Assembly (NCBI RefSeq): GCF_004521985.1
Contig: NZ_SBHZ01000007.1
Coordinates: forward strand, 239,491 to 303,490
Direction of reading: 5' to 3'
DNA length: 64,000 bases
Source: Ectopseudomonas khazarica
Lineage (GTDB): Bacteria > Pseudomonadota > Gammaproteobacteria > Pseudomonadales > Pseudomonadaceae
The position numbers were made by a program, and so were the translations under genes. The notes beneath the pieces are model-generated. The model did not search any database, was not told where the DNA came from, and saw nothing but the letters and a program-made list of their open reading frames with translations. Shown one piece after another: positions 26,618 to 37,040 of this stretch; position 1 is the first letter of the stretch, and each line of letters begins with the position of its first letter.

Positions 26618-27718
26618 TCAGCCGCGGATGTTGTAGATGTCCTTGTCGGCCACTTCCGCATAGTCGTACAGGCGCTGCAGGTAGGCTTTCTGGTGTTCCC
26701 AGACCTTGGCCGCTGCCGGGTCGGCCGCTGCGCTGGCCTCGACCACTTCACCCGCCACTTCCTTCAGGCGTGCCAGCACCTCGTCGGGCAGGCGACGCAC
26801 TTCGACGCCATCGGCCTTGAGTTGCTCCAGGGCTTCCATGTTCTTGGCGTTGTAGTCGTCGAGCATGTCGCCGTTGACGTCACGCGCGGCGGCACGAACG
26901 ATCGCCTTGAGGTCGGCCGGCAGGGTTTCCCAGGCCTTGATGTTGATGTCCAGCTCGAACAGGACGCTCGGCTCCTGCCAGCCCGGGGTGTAGTAGTACT
27001 TGGCTGCCTTGTGCAGACCCAGGGCCAGGTCGTTGTATGGGCCGATCCACTCGGTGGCGTCGATGGCGCCGGTCTGCATGGCGGTGAAGATCTCACCGGC
27101 CGGCATGTTGACCACGGTGCCGCCCATCTTGGTCAGCACTTCGCCGCCCAGACCCGGGGTGCGCATCTTCAGGCCCTTGAAGTCGTCGACCGAGTTCATT
27201 TCCTTGTTGAACCAGCCAGCGGTCTGTACGCCGGTGTTGCCACAGGCCATCGGCAGCACGCCGAACGGCTTGTAGACTTCTTCCCAGAGGGCCTGGCCGC
27301 CGCCGTAGTGCAGCCAGGCGTTCATTTCCTGGGCATTCGGGCCGAACGGCAGGGCGCAGAAGAACTGTGCGGCCGGCACCTTGCCCTTCCAGTAGTACGG
27401 TGCGCCATGACCCATTTCGGCGGTACCGCGAGAGACTGCATCGAACACTTCCAGGGCCGGCACCAGTTCACCGGCTGCGTACACCTTGACCTTCAGGCGG
27501 CCGTTGCTCATTTCATCGACCAGCTTGGCGAAGCGCTCGGCCCCCACGCCGACGCCGGGGAAGTTCTTCGGCCAGGAGGTGACCATCTTCCAGGTGAAGG
27601 TCTGGGCACTCGAACCCTCTTGAGGTGCTGCGCTGCTCTTGGCCTCTTCTTTGCAGCCAGCCAGTGCGGTTGCTGCAAGGCCTACGCCCGCTGCGGCGAG
27701 TATGTCGCGACGTTTCAT
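26618..27718 (-). CDS. TRAP transporter solute-binding protein, TakP/DctP type
   Basis: This 366-residue periplasmic protein captures the ligand for the TRAP transporter encoded divergently. The N-terminus MKRRDILAAAGVGLAATALAGC combines a twin-arginine motif with a lipobox, so it looks like a Tat-exported lipoprotein. GAAGGAG precedes the chosen ATG. TakP-type motifs (FTWKMVTSWPKNFPG, ATEWIGPYND, YYYTPGWQEPS) point to alpha-keto acids such as pyruvate or related carboxylates as ligands; this is a family-level inference. Confidence 0.9.
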   Translation of the reverse strand: MKRRDILAAAGVGLAATALAGCKEEAKSSAAPQEGSSAQTFTWKMVTSWPKNFPGVGVGAERFAKLVDEMSNGRLKVKVYAAGELVPALEVFDAVSRGTAEMGHGAPYYWKGKVPAAQFFCALPFGPNAQEMNAWLHYGGGQALWEEVYKPFGVLPMACGNTGVQTAGWFNKEMNSVDDFKGLKMRTPGLGGEVLTKMGGTVVNMPAGEIFTAMQTGAIDATEWIGPYNDLALGLHKAAKYYYTPGWQEPSVLFELDINIKAWETLPADLKAIVRAAARDVNGDMLDDYNAKNMEALEQLKADGVEVRRLPDEVLARLKEVAGEVVEASAAADPAAAKVWEHQKAYLQRLYDYAEVADKDIYNIRG

Positions 27719-27962
27719 GCAATGCTCCTTCTTGTTGTATTGGTCTGACCACGGGATCGCCGAAGGTAGACCGGGCGTGAATAACATAGGGGGTCGTGAC
27801 CCACAAGCCTAGTTGCTACGACTAAAGTAGTACGGGCATTGCTGCATCACCGGTAGCCTGCCTAGAATCCCCGGCCTGCGGCCCACAAGGACGCGGGCGG
27901 CGTGATGTGCAGCCAACCGGTTTGCTGTCCTGTCTCCTACTCATAACGATAAAGGACTCACT
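27719..27962. promoter_or_regulatory. TRAP divergent control region with near-palindrome
   Basis: This 244-bp region separates divergent takP and dctQM. It includes TACGACT-AA-AGTAGTA (27817-27832), a dyad with one mismatch, about 100 bp upstream of takP. Its position suggests a regulator site coordinating both transcripts. The protein that binds is unknown. Confidence 0.4.
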
Positions 27963-28500
27963 ATGTCCGACAAGCCTCCACTCCCCCTCGCTCTTGCGTA
28001 CCTGATCGATGCTCTCAACGCCTGGCTGGGCAAGGCCTGCGCCTGGCTGACCCTGTTCCTGGTGATCGGCACCGCCATCGTCGTGGTGCTGCGTTACGGT
28101 TTCGGTATCGGCGCCACCGCCCTGCAGGAGGCGGTTCTCTACGCGCATGCCCTGGTCTTCATGGGTGCTGCCGCCTGGGTTCTGCAGCGCAACGGCCACG
28201 TCCGCGTGGATATCTTCTATCAGAACTTCAGCGGCCGCCGTCAGGCGCTGGTGGAGGTGCTCGGCAACCTGCTGCTGCTGTTGCCGGTGGCGCTGTTTCT
28301 CGGCTGGGCCAGCTGGGACTACGTCAGCAACTCCTGGTCGACGCTGGAGGCCTCCAGCGAGTCGGGCGGCCTGAAGTTCGTCTACCTGCAGAAGAGCATC
28401 ATCCTGGTGCTGGTCGCCAGCCTGGTGCTGCAGGGCATTTCCAACCTGATCAAGGCACTTTGCGTCATCAGCGGTCGCCTGCCGGCTCCGGAGGTGAAAC

Positions 28501-28508
<8 letters not shown>
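27963..28508 (+). CDS. dctQ: TRAP transporter small membrane subunit (DctQ type)
   Basis: The 181-residue protein has four predicted membrane helices in the DctQ layout, with the conserved alternation FMGAAAWVLQRNGHVRVDIFY after the second helix. It forms the Q half of the Na+-coupled TRAP permease with the M subunit encoded next. It overlaps dctM by 8 bp. Confidence 0.93.
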
Positions 28509-29877
<1,369 letters not shown>

Positions 29878-29898
29878 GTCATAGCTTGCAGTGAGCAG

Positions 29899-29925
29899 AC
29901 GCCCGTCCCTGTGACGGGCGTTTTT
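29899..29925 (+). terminator. Rho-independent terminator after dctM
   Basis: ACGCCCGTC / GACGGGCGT forms a 9-bp stem with a 5-nt loop and a T tract, located 21 bp after the dctM stop. Confidence 0.9.
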
Positions 29926-29982
29926 GCTTCCTGTGCACGGCATGCTTCAACCAGACCCTACTTCGTGGAGCGAGAGGCCCTC

Positions 29983-30885
29983 ATGAGCAAGACCCAAGTC
30001 GAACGCGTGGAGCTGGACCAGCTCACCTGCTGGCGCATACGGGCGCAGCGCAGCGAGCTGCTGGTTGCCCAGCAGGGCGCGCAGATTCTCAGCTACCAGC
30101 AGGATGATCAGCCCCCGCTGATCTGGCTGAGCCCCGACGCGGCCTATCGGCATGGCCAGAGCGTGCGTGGCGGCGTGCCTGTCTGCTGGCCCTGGTTCGG
30201 CGATCTGCGGCGCAACCCCGAGGCGGTACAAGCGCACTATCAGCACGCCGAGGCGCCGGCGCACGGCCTGGTCCGTGGCCTGGACTGGCAACTGCTGGGC
30301 ATCGCCGAGGAGGATGGCGCGGTCAACCTGCGCTTTGCCTTCGACAGCCGCGAACAGCCGCTGCCCGGTTGGCCGCGCGATGCCGCCGTGCACTTCGACA
30401 TCCGCCTGGGAGACGACCTGCAGCTGCGCCTGGAGACGCAGAACCGCAGCGACCACCCGCTGACCCTGAGCCAGGCACTGCACACCTATTTCGCCGTCAG
30501 CGACGTGCGCCAGGTTCACGTGGAAGGGCTGCAGGGGTGCCGCTACATCGACACCCTGCAGGACTGGCAGGAGCTGCGCCAGGAGGCGGCGCCAGGATTC
30601 GCCGGCGAGACCGACCGCATCTACCTCGACACACCGGCTCGCCTGAGCATCGTCGACCCGGCCTGGGGGCGGCGCATTCACCTGGACAGCACCGGGTCAC
30701 GCTCGGCGGTGCTGTGGAACCCGTGGATCGACAAGGCCAGGCGCCTGTCGCAGTTTCCCGATGAGGCCTGGCAGAACATGCTGTGCATCGAGACCGCCAA
30801 CCTGCTGGAGGATGTCGTACAGCTGGAAAGCGACGAACGGCATCGATTGCAGCTACGCCTGTCCAGCGAGGCTACGGCGTCCTGA
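29983..30885 (+). CDS. D-hexose-6-phosphate mutarotase (YeaD-like)
   Basis: This 300-residue galactose-mutarotase-fold enzyme interconverts the anomers of hexose 6-phosphates. It shows the family segments GGVPVCWPWFG, a conserved His in EAPAHGLVRG (about residue 94), a second His in ALHTYFAVSD and a catalytic Glu in CIETAN (about residue 269). The start at 29983 is chosen because an upstream in-frame alternative would lie in the dctM terminator. The gene is monocistronic and followed by 435 bp of non-coding DNA before the T6SS cluster. Confidence 0.88.
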   Translation: MSKTQVERVELDQLTCWRIRAQRSELLVAQQGAQILSYQQDDQPPLIWLSPDAAYRHGQSVRGGVPVCWPWFGDLRRNPEAVQAHYQHAEAPAHGLVRGLDWQLLGIAEEDGAVNLRFAFDSREQPLPGWPRDAAVHFDIRLGDDLQLRLETQNRSDHPLTLSQALHTYFAVSDVRQVHVEGLQGCRYIDTLQDWQELRQEAAPGFAGETDRIYLDTPARLSIVDPAWGRRIHLDSTGSRSAVLWNPWIDKARRLSQFPDEAWQNMLCIETANLLEDVVQLESDERHRLQLRLSSEATAS

Positions 30886-31320
30886 CGGGCGTCGTCCTCG
30901 CCTGTCGCTCTGGCATAAAGCCAGCACTGCAAACAGTGGTCGGCATCACAAAAAGACAATATCAATAAGCCATCAAATGTGATGCGCCACTAATTTGCTA
31001 GTAAGTTATTTCCTACAGCTATCGAAGAACTTATCCGTACGGCAAAACATCGATAACAACTTGTTGGAAGTGCGCGACAAATACCAGGTACTGACGTTCC
31101 GGCAATAATCCGGAAGATGTCGACGAATGTTAGGCATTTCACACTTTGGGCGGTTGCCCACCTTCGATCATGGGGCTAGGATGCCCGACTCATAAGGATC
31201 TTGCGCAATTTGTTGCACAAACAACTGCGCAAAAAGTTGCGCATTGCGGTGTTTTTGCGATGGCCGGATGGCCGTTTGCGATGCCGTGGAAGTTGCCCAC
31301 TTTAATAGTCGAGTCATGGA
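30886..31320. other. Long AT-richer leader/intergenic region before the T6SS cluster
   Basis: This 435-bp region contains no credible gene. It is much more AT-rich than its surroundings (for example 30945-31080) and holds the 12-bp periodic motif array at 31201-31244. As the only large gap before tssA, it is the probable promoter and control region of the whole T6SS operon. Confidence 0.7.
31201..31244 (+). repeat. Iteron-like array of four TTGCGCAA-type motifs at 12-bp period
   Basis: TTGCGCAA (31201), TTGCACAA (31213), CTGCGCAA (31225) and TTGCGCAT (31237) are each 8 bp long, separated by 4 bp, and exactly 12 bp apart. The motif is a perfect palindrome in its first copy, and each other copy differs from it by one base. 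The array ends 76 bp before the tssA start. It most likely binds an oligomeric regulator; which one is unknown. Confidence 0.75.
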
Positions 31321-32883
31321 ATGACGTACTCCAGCAAGCTGACAGCGCATTATCTCGATCTGGCCAGGACGCCTATTAATGAAGGCAACTTCGCCGGCGA
31401 GGATGTGCGCTATTCCAGCGAATACGAATTGCTGGAAACCGAACTCGGCAAAGCGGCCTCCCTGCATGAAACCGGCGGCATCGACTGGCAGAAAGTGCGT
31501 GAGGGCAGCGAGAGCCTGCTGAGCACCCAGTCCAAGGACCTGCGGGCCGCCACCTGGCTGACCTGGGGGCTGTTCCAGCGCGAATCCTTCGCCGGTCTTC
31601 AGGCCGGCCTCAACCTGCTGCACTACCTCTGCGAACAGCACTGGCACGAGCTGCATCCGCGCAAGGCCCGTACCCGCACCGCCGCCATCAACTGGTTGCT
31701 GCCCCGCCTGGAACAGGCGCTGGCCGAACACGTGCCGATCAGCGAGCAGCTGCCACTGTTCCGGCGCATCGCCGAGCACCTGCACGGGCTCGAAGCCAGC
31801 CTGTCCAGCCACCTGGGCGAGGACTCGCCCCTGCTGCTGCCGCTGTGCCGGCGCCTGGACGAGCAGATCAAGCGCGCCAGCCAGGGCCAGGCCGAGCCCG
31901 GCGCGGTGGGAGCGGCGATTGCGCAGGTCAAGCAGGTCGCGACCCAGATCATCACCGGCACTGGCCCGATCGAGAGCGAGAAGGATGCGCACAAGGCCCT
32001 GCGCACCCAGCAGGACGCGGCTCGGCCATTGTGCAGCTGGTGGCTGAAGAACAAGGCCACCGACCTCAAGCCGCTGCGCCTGTCACGCACCCTGCTCTGG
32101 CTGCCCATCGAGTCGCTGCCGGAGCGCAACGCTGAACAGATCACCGCCCTGCGTGGCCTGCCGGCCGACAAGCTGGCGTCCTATAAGGAGCGCTTCGCCC
32201 AGGGCGCCTATGCCGACCTGCTGGCCGACCTCGAGGCCAGCATCGCGCGTGCGCCGTTCTGGCTCGATGGTCAGCGCCTGGTCTGGGAGTGCCTGCAGGA
32301 ACTCAAGTCCGAGCAGGCCGTGCGCGAGGTGGAGATCCAGCTGGCGCTGTTCCTGCAGCGCGTGCCCGGTCTCGACGAACTGCGCTTCCACGACGGCGTG
32401 CCGTTCGCCGACGCCGAGACCCGTGCCTGGATCGGCGCTCACGTGCTGCCGCACCTGCAGGCCCCGGAAGTCGAGAAGAAGCCCAGCGCCACTGAGCAAG
32501 GCGCCACGCCGCCATGGGAAGAGGCCCTGCAGCAGGTGTTGCCTGGCCTGCGCAAGGACGGCCTGAAACCCGCCGTGCAGCAGCTCAAGCAGGGCATGTC
32601 GCGCGCCCGCGGCGGCCGCGAACGCTTCTTCTGGCAACTGACCCTGGCCCGTCTGTGCTTCGCGGCGAAGAAGTACGACCTGGCCAAGACCCAACTCGAA
32701 TCGCTCGACCAGACGCTGCAGGCCTCCGGCCTCGGCGAGTGGGAACCCGATCTCGCCCTGGACGTGCTGCGTCTGCTGCACAACTGCTGCGAGCTGCTGC
32801 CGCAGAACCATGCGGTGCGTGACAGCAAGGACGAGATCTATCGCAGGCTGTGCCACCTCGATCTCGAGGTGGTGCTGGAGTAA
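31321..32883 (+). CDS. tssA: T6SS protein TssA (ImpA-N/VasJ type)
   Basis: The 520-residue cytoplasmic protein is a long TssA with an N-terminal ImpA-related domain and a C-terminal VasJ-type region. TssA coordinates baseplate docking and sheath polymerisation. It is the first gene of a cluster whose order (A, B, C, E, F, G, H, sfa, orfX, fha, J, K, L, M, stp, stk) matches P. aeruginosa HSI-II. The ATG at 31321 comes directly after a long non-coding control region. Confidence 0.9.
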   Translation: MTYSSKLTAHYLDLARTPINEGNFAGEDVRYSSEYELLETELGKAASLHETGGIDWQKVREGSESLLSTQSKDLRAATWLTWGLFQRESFAGLQAGLNLLHYLCEQHWHELHPRKARTRTAAINWLLPRLEQALAEHVPISEQLPLFRRIAEHLHGLEASLSSHLGEDSPLLLPLCRRLDEQIKRASQGQAEPGAVGAAIAQVKQVATQIITGTGPIESEKDAHKALRTQQDAARPLCSWWLKNKATDLKPLRLSRTLLWLPIESLPERNAEQITALRGLPADKLASYKERFAQGAYADLLADLEASIARAPFWLDGQRLVWECLQELKSEQAVREVEIQLALFLQRVPGLDELRFHDGVPFADAETRAWIGAHVLPHLQAPEVEKKPSATEQGATPPWEEALQQVLPGLRKDGLKPAVQQLKQGMSRARGGRERFFWQLTLARLCFAAKKYDLAKTQLESLDQTLQASGLGEWEPDLALDVLRLLHNCCELLPQNHAVRDSKDEIYRRLCHLDLEVVLE

Positions 32884-32937
32884 GGCGCCAATACGCCAAT
32901 CAAGGCCTCCGGGCCATCAACGCAAAGGAGAACACCC

Positions 32938-33444
32938 ATGGCCAAAGAAGGCTCGGTAGCCCCCAAGGAACGCATCAACGTCACTTTCAAACCCGCCACT
33001 GGCGGCGCCCAGGAAGAAATCGAACTGCCCCTGAAGCTCATGGTGCTCGGCGATTTCACCCAGCGCGCTGACGATCGCAAGATCGAAGACCGCAAGCCGA
33101 TCAGCATCGACAAGAACAGCTTCGACGAAGTGCTGGCCAAGCAGGAACTGAACCTGACCTTCGCCGTACCGAACCGTCTGCAGGACGAAGAGACCGACGA
33201 CGAGCTGGCCGTGCAGCTGAAGATCAACTCCATGAAGGACTTCAACCCGGCCAACCTGGTCGATCAGGTCCCGGAGCTGAAGAAGCTGATGGAACTGCGC
33301 GACGCCCTGGTCGCGCTGAAAGGCCCGCTGGGCAACGCCCCGGCCTTCCGCAAGGCCATCGAGAGCGTGCTCTCCGACGACGACTCGCGTGACCGCGTGC
33401 TCGGCGAACTGGGCCTGGCCGCCAAAGACAAGCTCGACTCCTGA
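32938..33444 (+). CDS. tssB: T6SS contractile sheath small subunit
   Basis: This 168-residue protein has the TssB/VipA signature LPLKLMVLGDFTQRADDRKIEDRKP and an acidic C-terminal half. It pairs with TssC to build the contractile sheath. AAAGGAG precedes the start, and it is 25 bp upstream of tssC. Confidence 0.97.
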   Translation: MAKEGSVAPKERINVTFKPATGGAQEEIELPLKLMVLGDFTQRADDRKIEDRKPISIDKNSFDEVLAKQELNLTFAVPNRLQDEETDDELAVQLKINSMKDFNPANLVDQVPELKKLMELRDALVALKGPLGNAPAFRKAIESVLSDDDSRDRVLGELGLAAKDKLDS

Positions 33445-33469
33445 TACTCACTGACAAGGACGCATATTC

Positions 33470-34948
33470 ATGAGCACGACCAGCGCAGCCGTAGAAAGCA
33501 GCCAAAGCGCCGCCGACCTCGGTATCCTCGACCGCATCATCGCTGAAACCAAGCTGACTCCGGACGACGAAGCCTACGACATCGCCAAGCGTGGCGTGTC
33601 GGCCTTCATCGAAGAGCTGCTCAAGCCGCAGAACGAAAACGAGCCGGTGAAAAAGGCCATGGTCGACCGCATGATCGCGGAGATCGACGCCAAGCTCAGC
33701 CGGCAGATGGACGAAATCCTCCACCACCAGCAGTTCCAGTCCCTGGAATCCTCCTGGCGCGGCCTCAAGCTGCTGGTGGATCGCACCAACTTCCGCGAGA
33801 ACATCAAGCTGGAGATCCTCAACGCCTCCAAGCAGGATCTGCTCGATGACTTCGAAGACAGCCCGGAAATCGTTCAGTCCGGCCTGTACAAGCACATCTA
33901 CACCGCCGAGTACGGCCAGTTCGGTGGCCAGCCGGTCGGCGCCCTGATCGCCAACTACTTCTTCGATCCGAGCGCCCCGGACGTCAAGACCCTGCAGTAC
34001 GTCGCCTCGGTGGCCTGCATGTCCCACGCGCCGTTCATCGCTGCTGCCGGCCCGAAATTCTTCGGCCTGGAAACCTTCACCGGCCTGCCGGACCTGAAGG
34101 ACCTCAAGGATCACTTCGAAGGCCCGCAGTTCACCAAGTGGCAGAGCTTCCGCGAACAGGAAGACGCCCGCTATGTCGGCCTGACCGTACCGCGCTTCCT
34201 GCTGCGCAACCCGTACGACCCGGAAGACAACCCGGTGAAGACCTTCGTCTACAAGGAAAACGTGGCCAACAGCCACGAGCACTACCTGTGGGGCAACACC
34301 GCCTACGCTTTCGCCAGCCGTCTGACCGACAGCTTCGCCAAGTTCCGCTGGTGCCCGAACATCATCGGCCCGCAGAGCGGTGGCGCGGTGGAAGACCTGC
34401 CGCTGCACCACTTCGAGAGCATGGGCGAGATCGAGACCAAGATCCCGACCGAAGTGCTGGTTTCCGACCGCCGCGAGTACGAACTGGCCGAGGAAGGCTT
34501 CATCGCCCTGACCATGCGCAAGGGCAGCGACAACGCCGCGTTCTTCTCCGCCAACTCGGCGCAGAAGCCGAAGTTCTTCGGCATCAGCGAAGAAGGCAAG
34601 ACCGCCGAGCTGAACTACAAGCTGGGCACCCAGCTGCCGTACATGTTCATCATCAACCGTCTGGCCCACTACCTGAAAGTGCTGCAGCGCGAGCAGATCG
34701 GCGCCTGGAAAGAGCGCACCGACCTCGAACTGGAACTGAACAAGTGGATCCGCCAGTACGTGGCCGACCAGGAGAACCCGAGCGCCGAAGTGCGTAGCCG
34801 CCGTCCGCTGCGTGCCGCCCAGGTCATCGTCAGCGATGTCGAAGGCGAGCCGGGCTGGTACCGCGTCGGCCTGAACGTGCGTCCGCACTTCAAGTACATG
34901 GGTGCCGACTTCACCCTGTCGCTGGTCGGCAAGCTGGACAAGGAGTAA
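33470..34948 (+). CDS. tssC: T6SS contractile sheath large subunit
   Basis: The 492-residue TssC/VipB protein includes the family line SLESSWRGLKLLVDRTNFRENIKLEILNASK as well as ENVANSHEHYLWGNTAYAFA. With TssB it forms the sheath whose contraction fires the Hcp tube and VgrG spike. The usual length and tight spacing (6 bp) to tssE are seen. Confidence 0.98.
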   Translation: MSTTSAAVESSQSAADLGILDRIIAETKLTPDDEAYDIAKRGVSAFIEELLKPQNENEPVKKAMVDRMIAEIDAKLSRQMDEILHHQQFQSLESSWRGLKLLVDRTNFRENIKLEILNASKQDLLDDFEDSPEIVQSGLYKHIYTAEYGQFGGQPVGALIANYFFDPSAPDVKTLQYVASVACMSHAPFIAAAGPKFFGLETFTGLPDLKDLKDHFEGPQFTKWQSFREQEDARYVGLTVPRFLLRNPYDPEDNPVKTFVYKENVANSHEHYLWGNTAYAFASRLTDSFAKFRWCPNIIGPQSGGAVEDLPLHHFESMGEIETKIPTEVLVSDRREYELAEEGFIALTMRKGSDNAAFFSANSAQKPKFFGISEEGKTAELNYKLGTQLPYMFIINRLAHYLKVLQREQIGAWKERTDLELELNKWIRQYVADQENPSAEVRSRRPLRAAQVIVSDVEGEPGWYRVGLNVRPHFKYMGADFTLSLVGKLDKE

Positions 34949-34954
34949 GCATCG

Positions 34955-35380
34955 ATGGCCTACGGCAGCCTGTTCGAGCGCCTCGGTGGCGAGGCCGGCC
35001 AACGTGCCGGCTGGAGCCGCGAGGTCGCCGCCATGGCCTCGGTGGCTGCCCATCTGGCCAAGATGCTCAGCACCCGTGCGGGCAGCGTGCAGACGCTGCC
35101 CGACTACGGGTTGCCCGATTTGAACGATATGCGCCTGTCGCTGCACGACTCGTTGCAGCAGGCGCGTATCGCCATCGAACGCTTCATCGAAGCGTACGAA
35201 CCGAGACTGTCCCAGGTGCGCGTGATTTCCCTGCCGCGCACGCACGATCCGCTGCGTCAGGCCTTCGCCATCGACGCGATGCTGGAGATGGACGGTATCA
35301 AGCGTCAGGTCAGTTTCTCCGCGAGCCTGGATGGCAGCGGTCAGGTCAACGTCAACCCAGGAGCCTCACATGTCCGGTAA
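34955..35380 (+). CDS. tssE: T6SS baseplate protein TssE (gp25-like)
   Basis: The 141-residue protein has the GpW/gp25 lysozyme-like baseplate fold seen in TssE, with the segment PDYGLPDLNDM typical of the family and an EPRLSQVRV strand near the end. It forms part of the baseplate wedge with TssF, TssG and TssK. Its last 11 bp overlap the PAAR gene. In a canonical HSI-II cluster tssF follows directly; here about 4 kb of accessory DNA intervenes. Confidence 0.95.
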   Translation: MAYGSLFERLGGEAGQRAGWSREVAAMASVAAHLAKMLSTRAGSVQTLPDYGLPDLNDMRLSLHDSLQQARIAIERFIEAYEPRLSQVRVISLPRTHDPLRQAFAIDAMLEMDGIKRQVSFSASLDGSGQVNVNPGASHVR

Positions 35381-35873
35381 ACCCGCCGCTCGCCTGAGTG
35401 ATCCCACCGCATGCCCGATCCCGGGCCACGGCACCAACCCGATCGCCGCCGGTTCGCCCGACGTGCTGTTCGACGCCCTGCCCGCCGCGCGCATGGGCGA
35501 TGCCTCCGCCTGTGGCGGCGCCATGGCCGGCGCGGTGATTCCCACCGTGCTGATCAACGGCAAGCCGGCGGCGGTGGTCGGTAGCGTCGGTAGCCATGGC
35601 AATGTGGTGGTTAGTGGGTCGGGGACGGTGTTGATTGGAGCGTCACACTCCGCCGCGTCATTCATTTCGCCATCAACACTGTCCTTCCAAGGCAGCTTCG
35701 ATGCTCAGTACCAGCTCACCAATAGCCTCGGGGATCCCCTGGCCAATACCCGTTATTTGATCGTTCGTCAGGACGGACGCGAAGAGTCCGGGATAACTGA
35801 TGGGCAGGGGATGACCCACCGCTTGGCAGCGCATGGCGCGGCCGAGCCGCTCGAAGTTTTTATCGAATTCTGA
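35370..35873 (+). CDS. PAAR spike-tip protein with C-terminal tail
   Basis: This 167-residue protein has the PAAR domain in residues 1-95 (ARLSDPTACP, PIAAGSPDVLFDALPAARMGD, VLINGKPAAVVGS). A tail of about 65 residues follows (FDAQYQLTNSLGDPLANTRYL, then GREESGITDGQGMTHRL). The tail has the strand pattern of transthyretin-like or Ig-like adaptor extensions that recruit effectors to spike tips. It sharpens the VgrG spike and probably carries the effector encoded next. DNA composition shifts to lower GC near 35.6 kb, at the end of the PAAR core. Confidence 0.9.
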   Translation: MSGKPAARLSDPTACPIPGHGTNPIAAGSPDVLFDALPAARMGDASACGGAMAGAVIPTVLINGKPAAVVGSVGSHGNVVVSGSGTVLIGASHSAASFISPSTLSFQGSFDAQYQLTNSLGDPLANTRYLIVRQDGREESGITDGQGMTHRLAAHGAAEPLEVFIEF

Positions 35874-35884
35874 GGAGGCGCAAG

Positions 35885-36709
35885 ATGGCCGGCCAACCCA
35901 CTCGAAAGAGAGACGGTGTTACCTACGTTAAAGCAGGTACTTCCACCTCGACAGAGGTGCAGCAAACCGAACCGGAAGTGCTGTCGTACTGCCGCTGCAC
36001 GGGCCAAGAACTGACCACCCTTCCTGAGTATGCGAGCATACCGAGTTATACGGGCGACCTGCCCTCGCCCCTGCAGTTCATGTGGTACGTCCCCGAGGGT
36101 AACGAAGTTCTCAAAACCGAAATTCCGGACTCTGAAATTCGCGGTTGGATCAGGGATGCCGCCAAATACCATGGCATTCCCCACATCTTGCTTGCGGTGA
36201 TATTGCAACAGGAGAACGGCCCCGGAGCCAGCAAGACCCTGCAGACCCTGCAGTTCGGTGAGCGCTCGCTCACGACCTTTCTCGCTATTGTCGACGAGGT
36301 CGCATTCGACATCGTTCCGGACAGGATCGCTGGCAGCTCCAGCGGCTTCGTCAATATGAGCCGCAACACGCTGCGAAAGGCTGCAACCTATACCGAAGAT
36401 TACTACTGCAAGCGGCCCATGCCGGAGGACGTCCAGTACCGCATCTTTGGCTACAACCAAGACACCCGTATTCCCGGCGACGACTGGAAGGCTGACCTCT
36501 ACTACGCCGCCGCCCACCTGCGTGAACTGATTGATCGCGTAACCGGCACCCCCTGCCACAAGGGCAACCTGACAGCGCAGCAACTGAAGGCGGTTATCGG
36601 TGCCTACAACGGCTCGGGCCCTCTGGCCGAAAAGTACGCCAGCGATGCCATGAATCTTCTTGAGCGCGCCAAAATGGGCACCGCGAGTTTGTATTTCTAT
36701 GAACGCTAA
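35885..36709 (+). CDS. Putative T6SS peptidoglycan-degrading effector (lysozyme-like)
   Basis: The 274-residue protein has no signal peptide and lies 11 bp after the PAAR gene, as expected for a spike-loaded cargo effector. Residues about 95-260 read like a lysozyme/lytic transglycosylase fold: HILLAVILQQENGPG with candidate catalytic Glu110, then GSSSGFVNMS (150-159), then VIGAYNGSGPLAEKY (238-251), similar to the AYN-G motif of transglycosylases. The N-terminal 90 residues may be the loading region. Its coding end overlaps the next gene by 11 bp. The family assignment is by motif only and needs a profile search. Confidence 0.65.
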   Translation: MAGQPTRKRDGVTYVKAGTSTSTEVQQTEPEVLSYCRCTGQELTTLPEYASIPSYTGDLPSPLQFMWYVPEGNEVLKTEIPDSEIRGWIRDAAKYHGIPHILLAVILQQENGPGASKTLQTLQFGERSLTTFLAIVDEVAFDIVPDRIAGSSSGFVNMSRNTLRKAATYTEDYYCKRPMPEDVQYRIFGYNQDTRIPGDDWKADLYYAAAHLRELIDRVTGTPCHKGNLTAQQLKAVIGAYNGSGPLAEKYASDAMNLLERAKMGTASLYFYER

Positions 36710-37040
36710 ACGAGCTGTCTGTCTGGCCATGGCGGTCGTCCTGCTGGGCGTGTTGCTGTTCACCCGAGTGGTCGGCAACGGTCTGATGCTACTTATGGAT
36801 CGCGAGAACTTCGTACCCGCAGAGGCTTCGATCTTCACTCTCGATCCTTATGTCATCAACGAGGGATCAAGTTCGTACTGGCTGTATGCCGAAGACAACG
36901 ACAACTACTACCACTTCACCTATGAGCCAGGGCGGGAATACCTGCTAATGAGCAAGGGCCAGCCCTGCCAAGACTTTCAGAGGAATGATGTCAGTACTTG
37001 GTGTGCCCCCAAAGCCAAAAGCAAGTTGGGAGGTAATTAA
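36699..37040 (+). CDS. Putative membrane-anchored immunity protein for the lysozyme-like effector
   Basis: The 113-residue protein begins with a hydrophobic signal-anchor (residues 5-33, VCLAMAVVLLGVLLF) followed by a polar, periplasmic-type domain with two Cys (QPCQDFQ, TWCAPK). The start overlaps the effector's stop by 11 bp, a typical effector-immunity arrangement, and periplasmic exposure fits an effector acting on peptidoglycan. A decayed copy of its first about 30 codons is found 1 kb downstream. No family is recognised. Confidence 0.55.
   Translation: MNAKRAVCLAMAVVLLGVLLFTRVVGNGLMLLMDRENFVPAEASIFTLDPYVINEGSSSYWLYAEDNDNYYHFTYEPGREYLLMSKGQPCQDFQRNDVSTWCAPKAKSKLGGN

Noticed and set aside
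30911..30925. TGGCATAAAGCCAGC, a GG-N10-GC candidate sigma-54 promoter upstream of tssA
   Set aside because: The -24 half is good but the -12 half is poor, and it lies about 400 bp before tssA. The presence of sfa makes it tempting, but the evidence is too thin to annotate.
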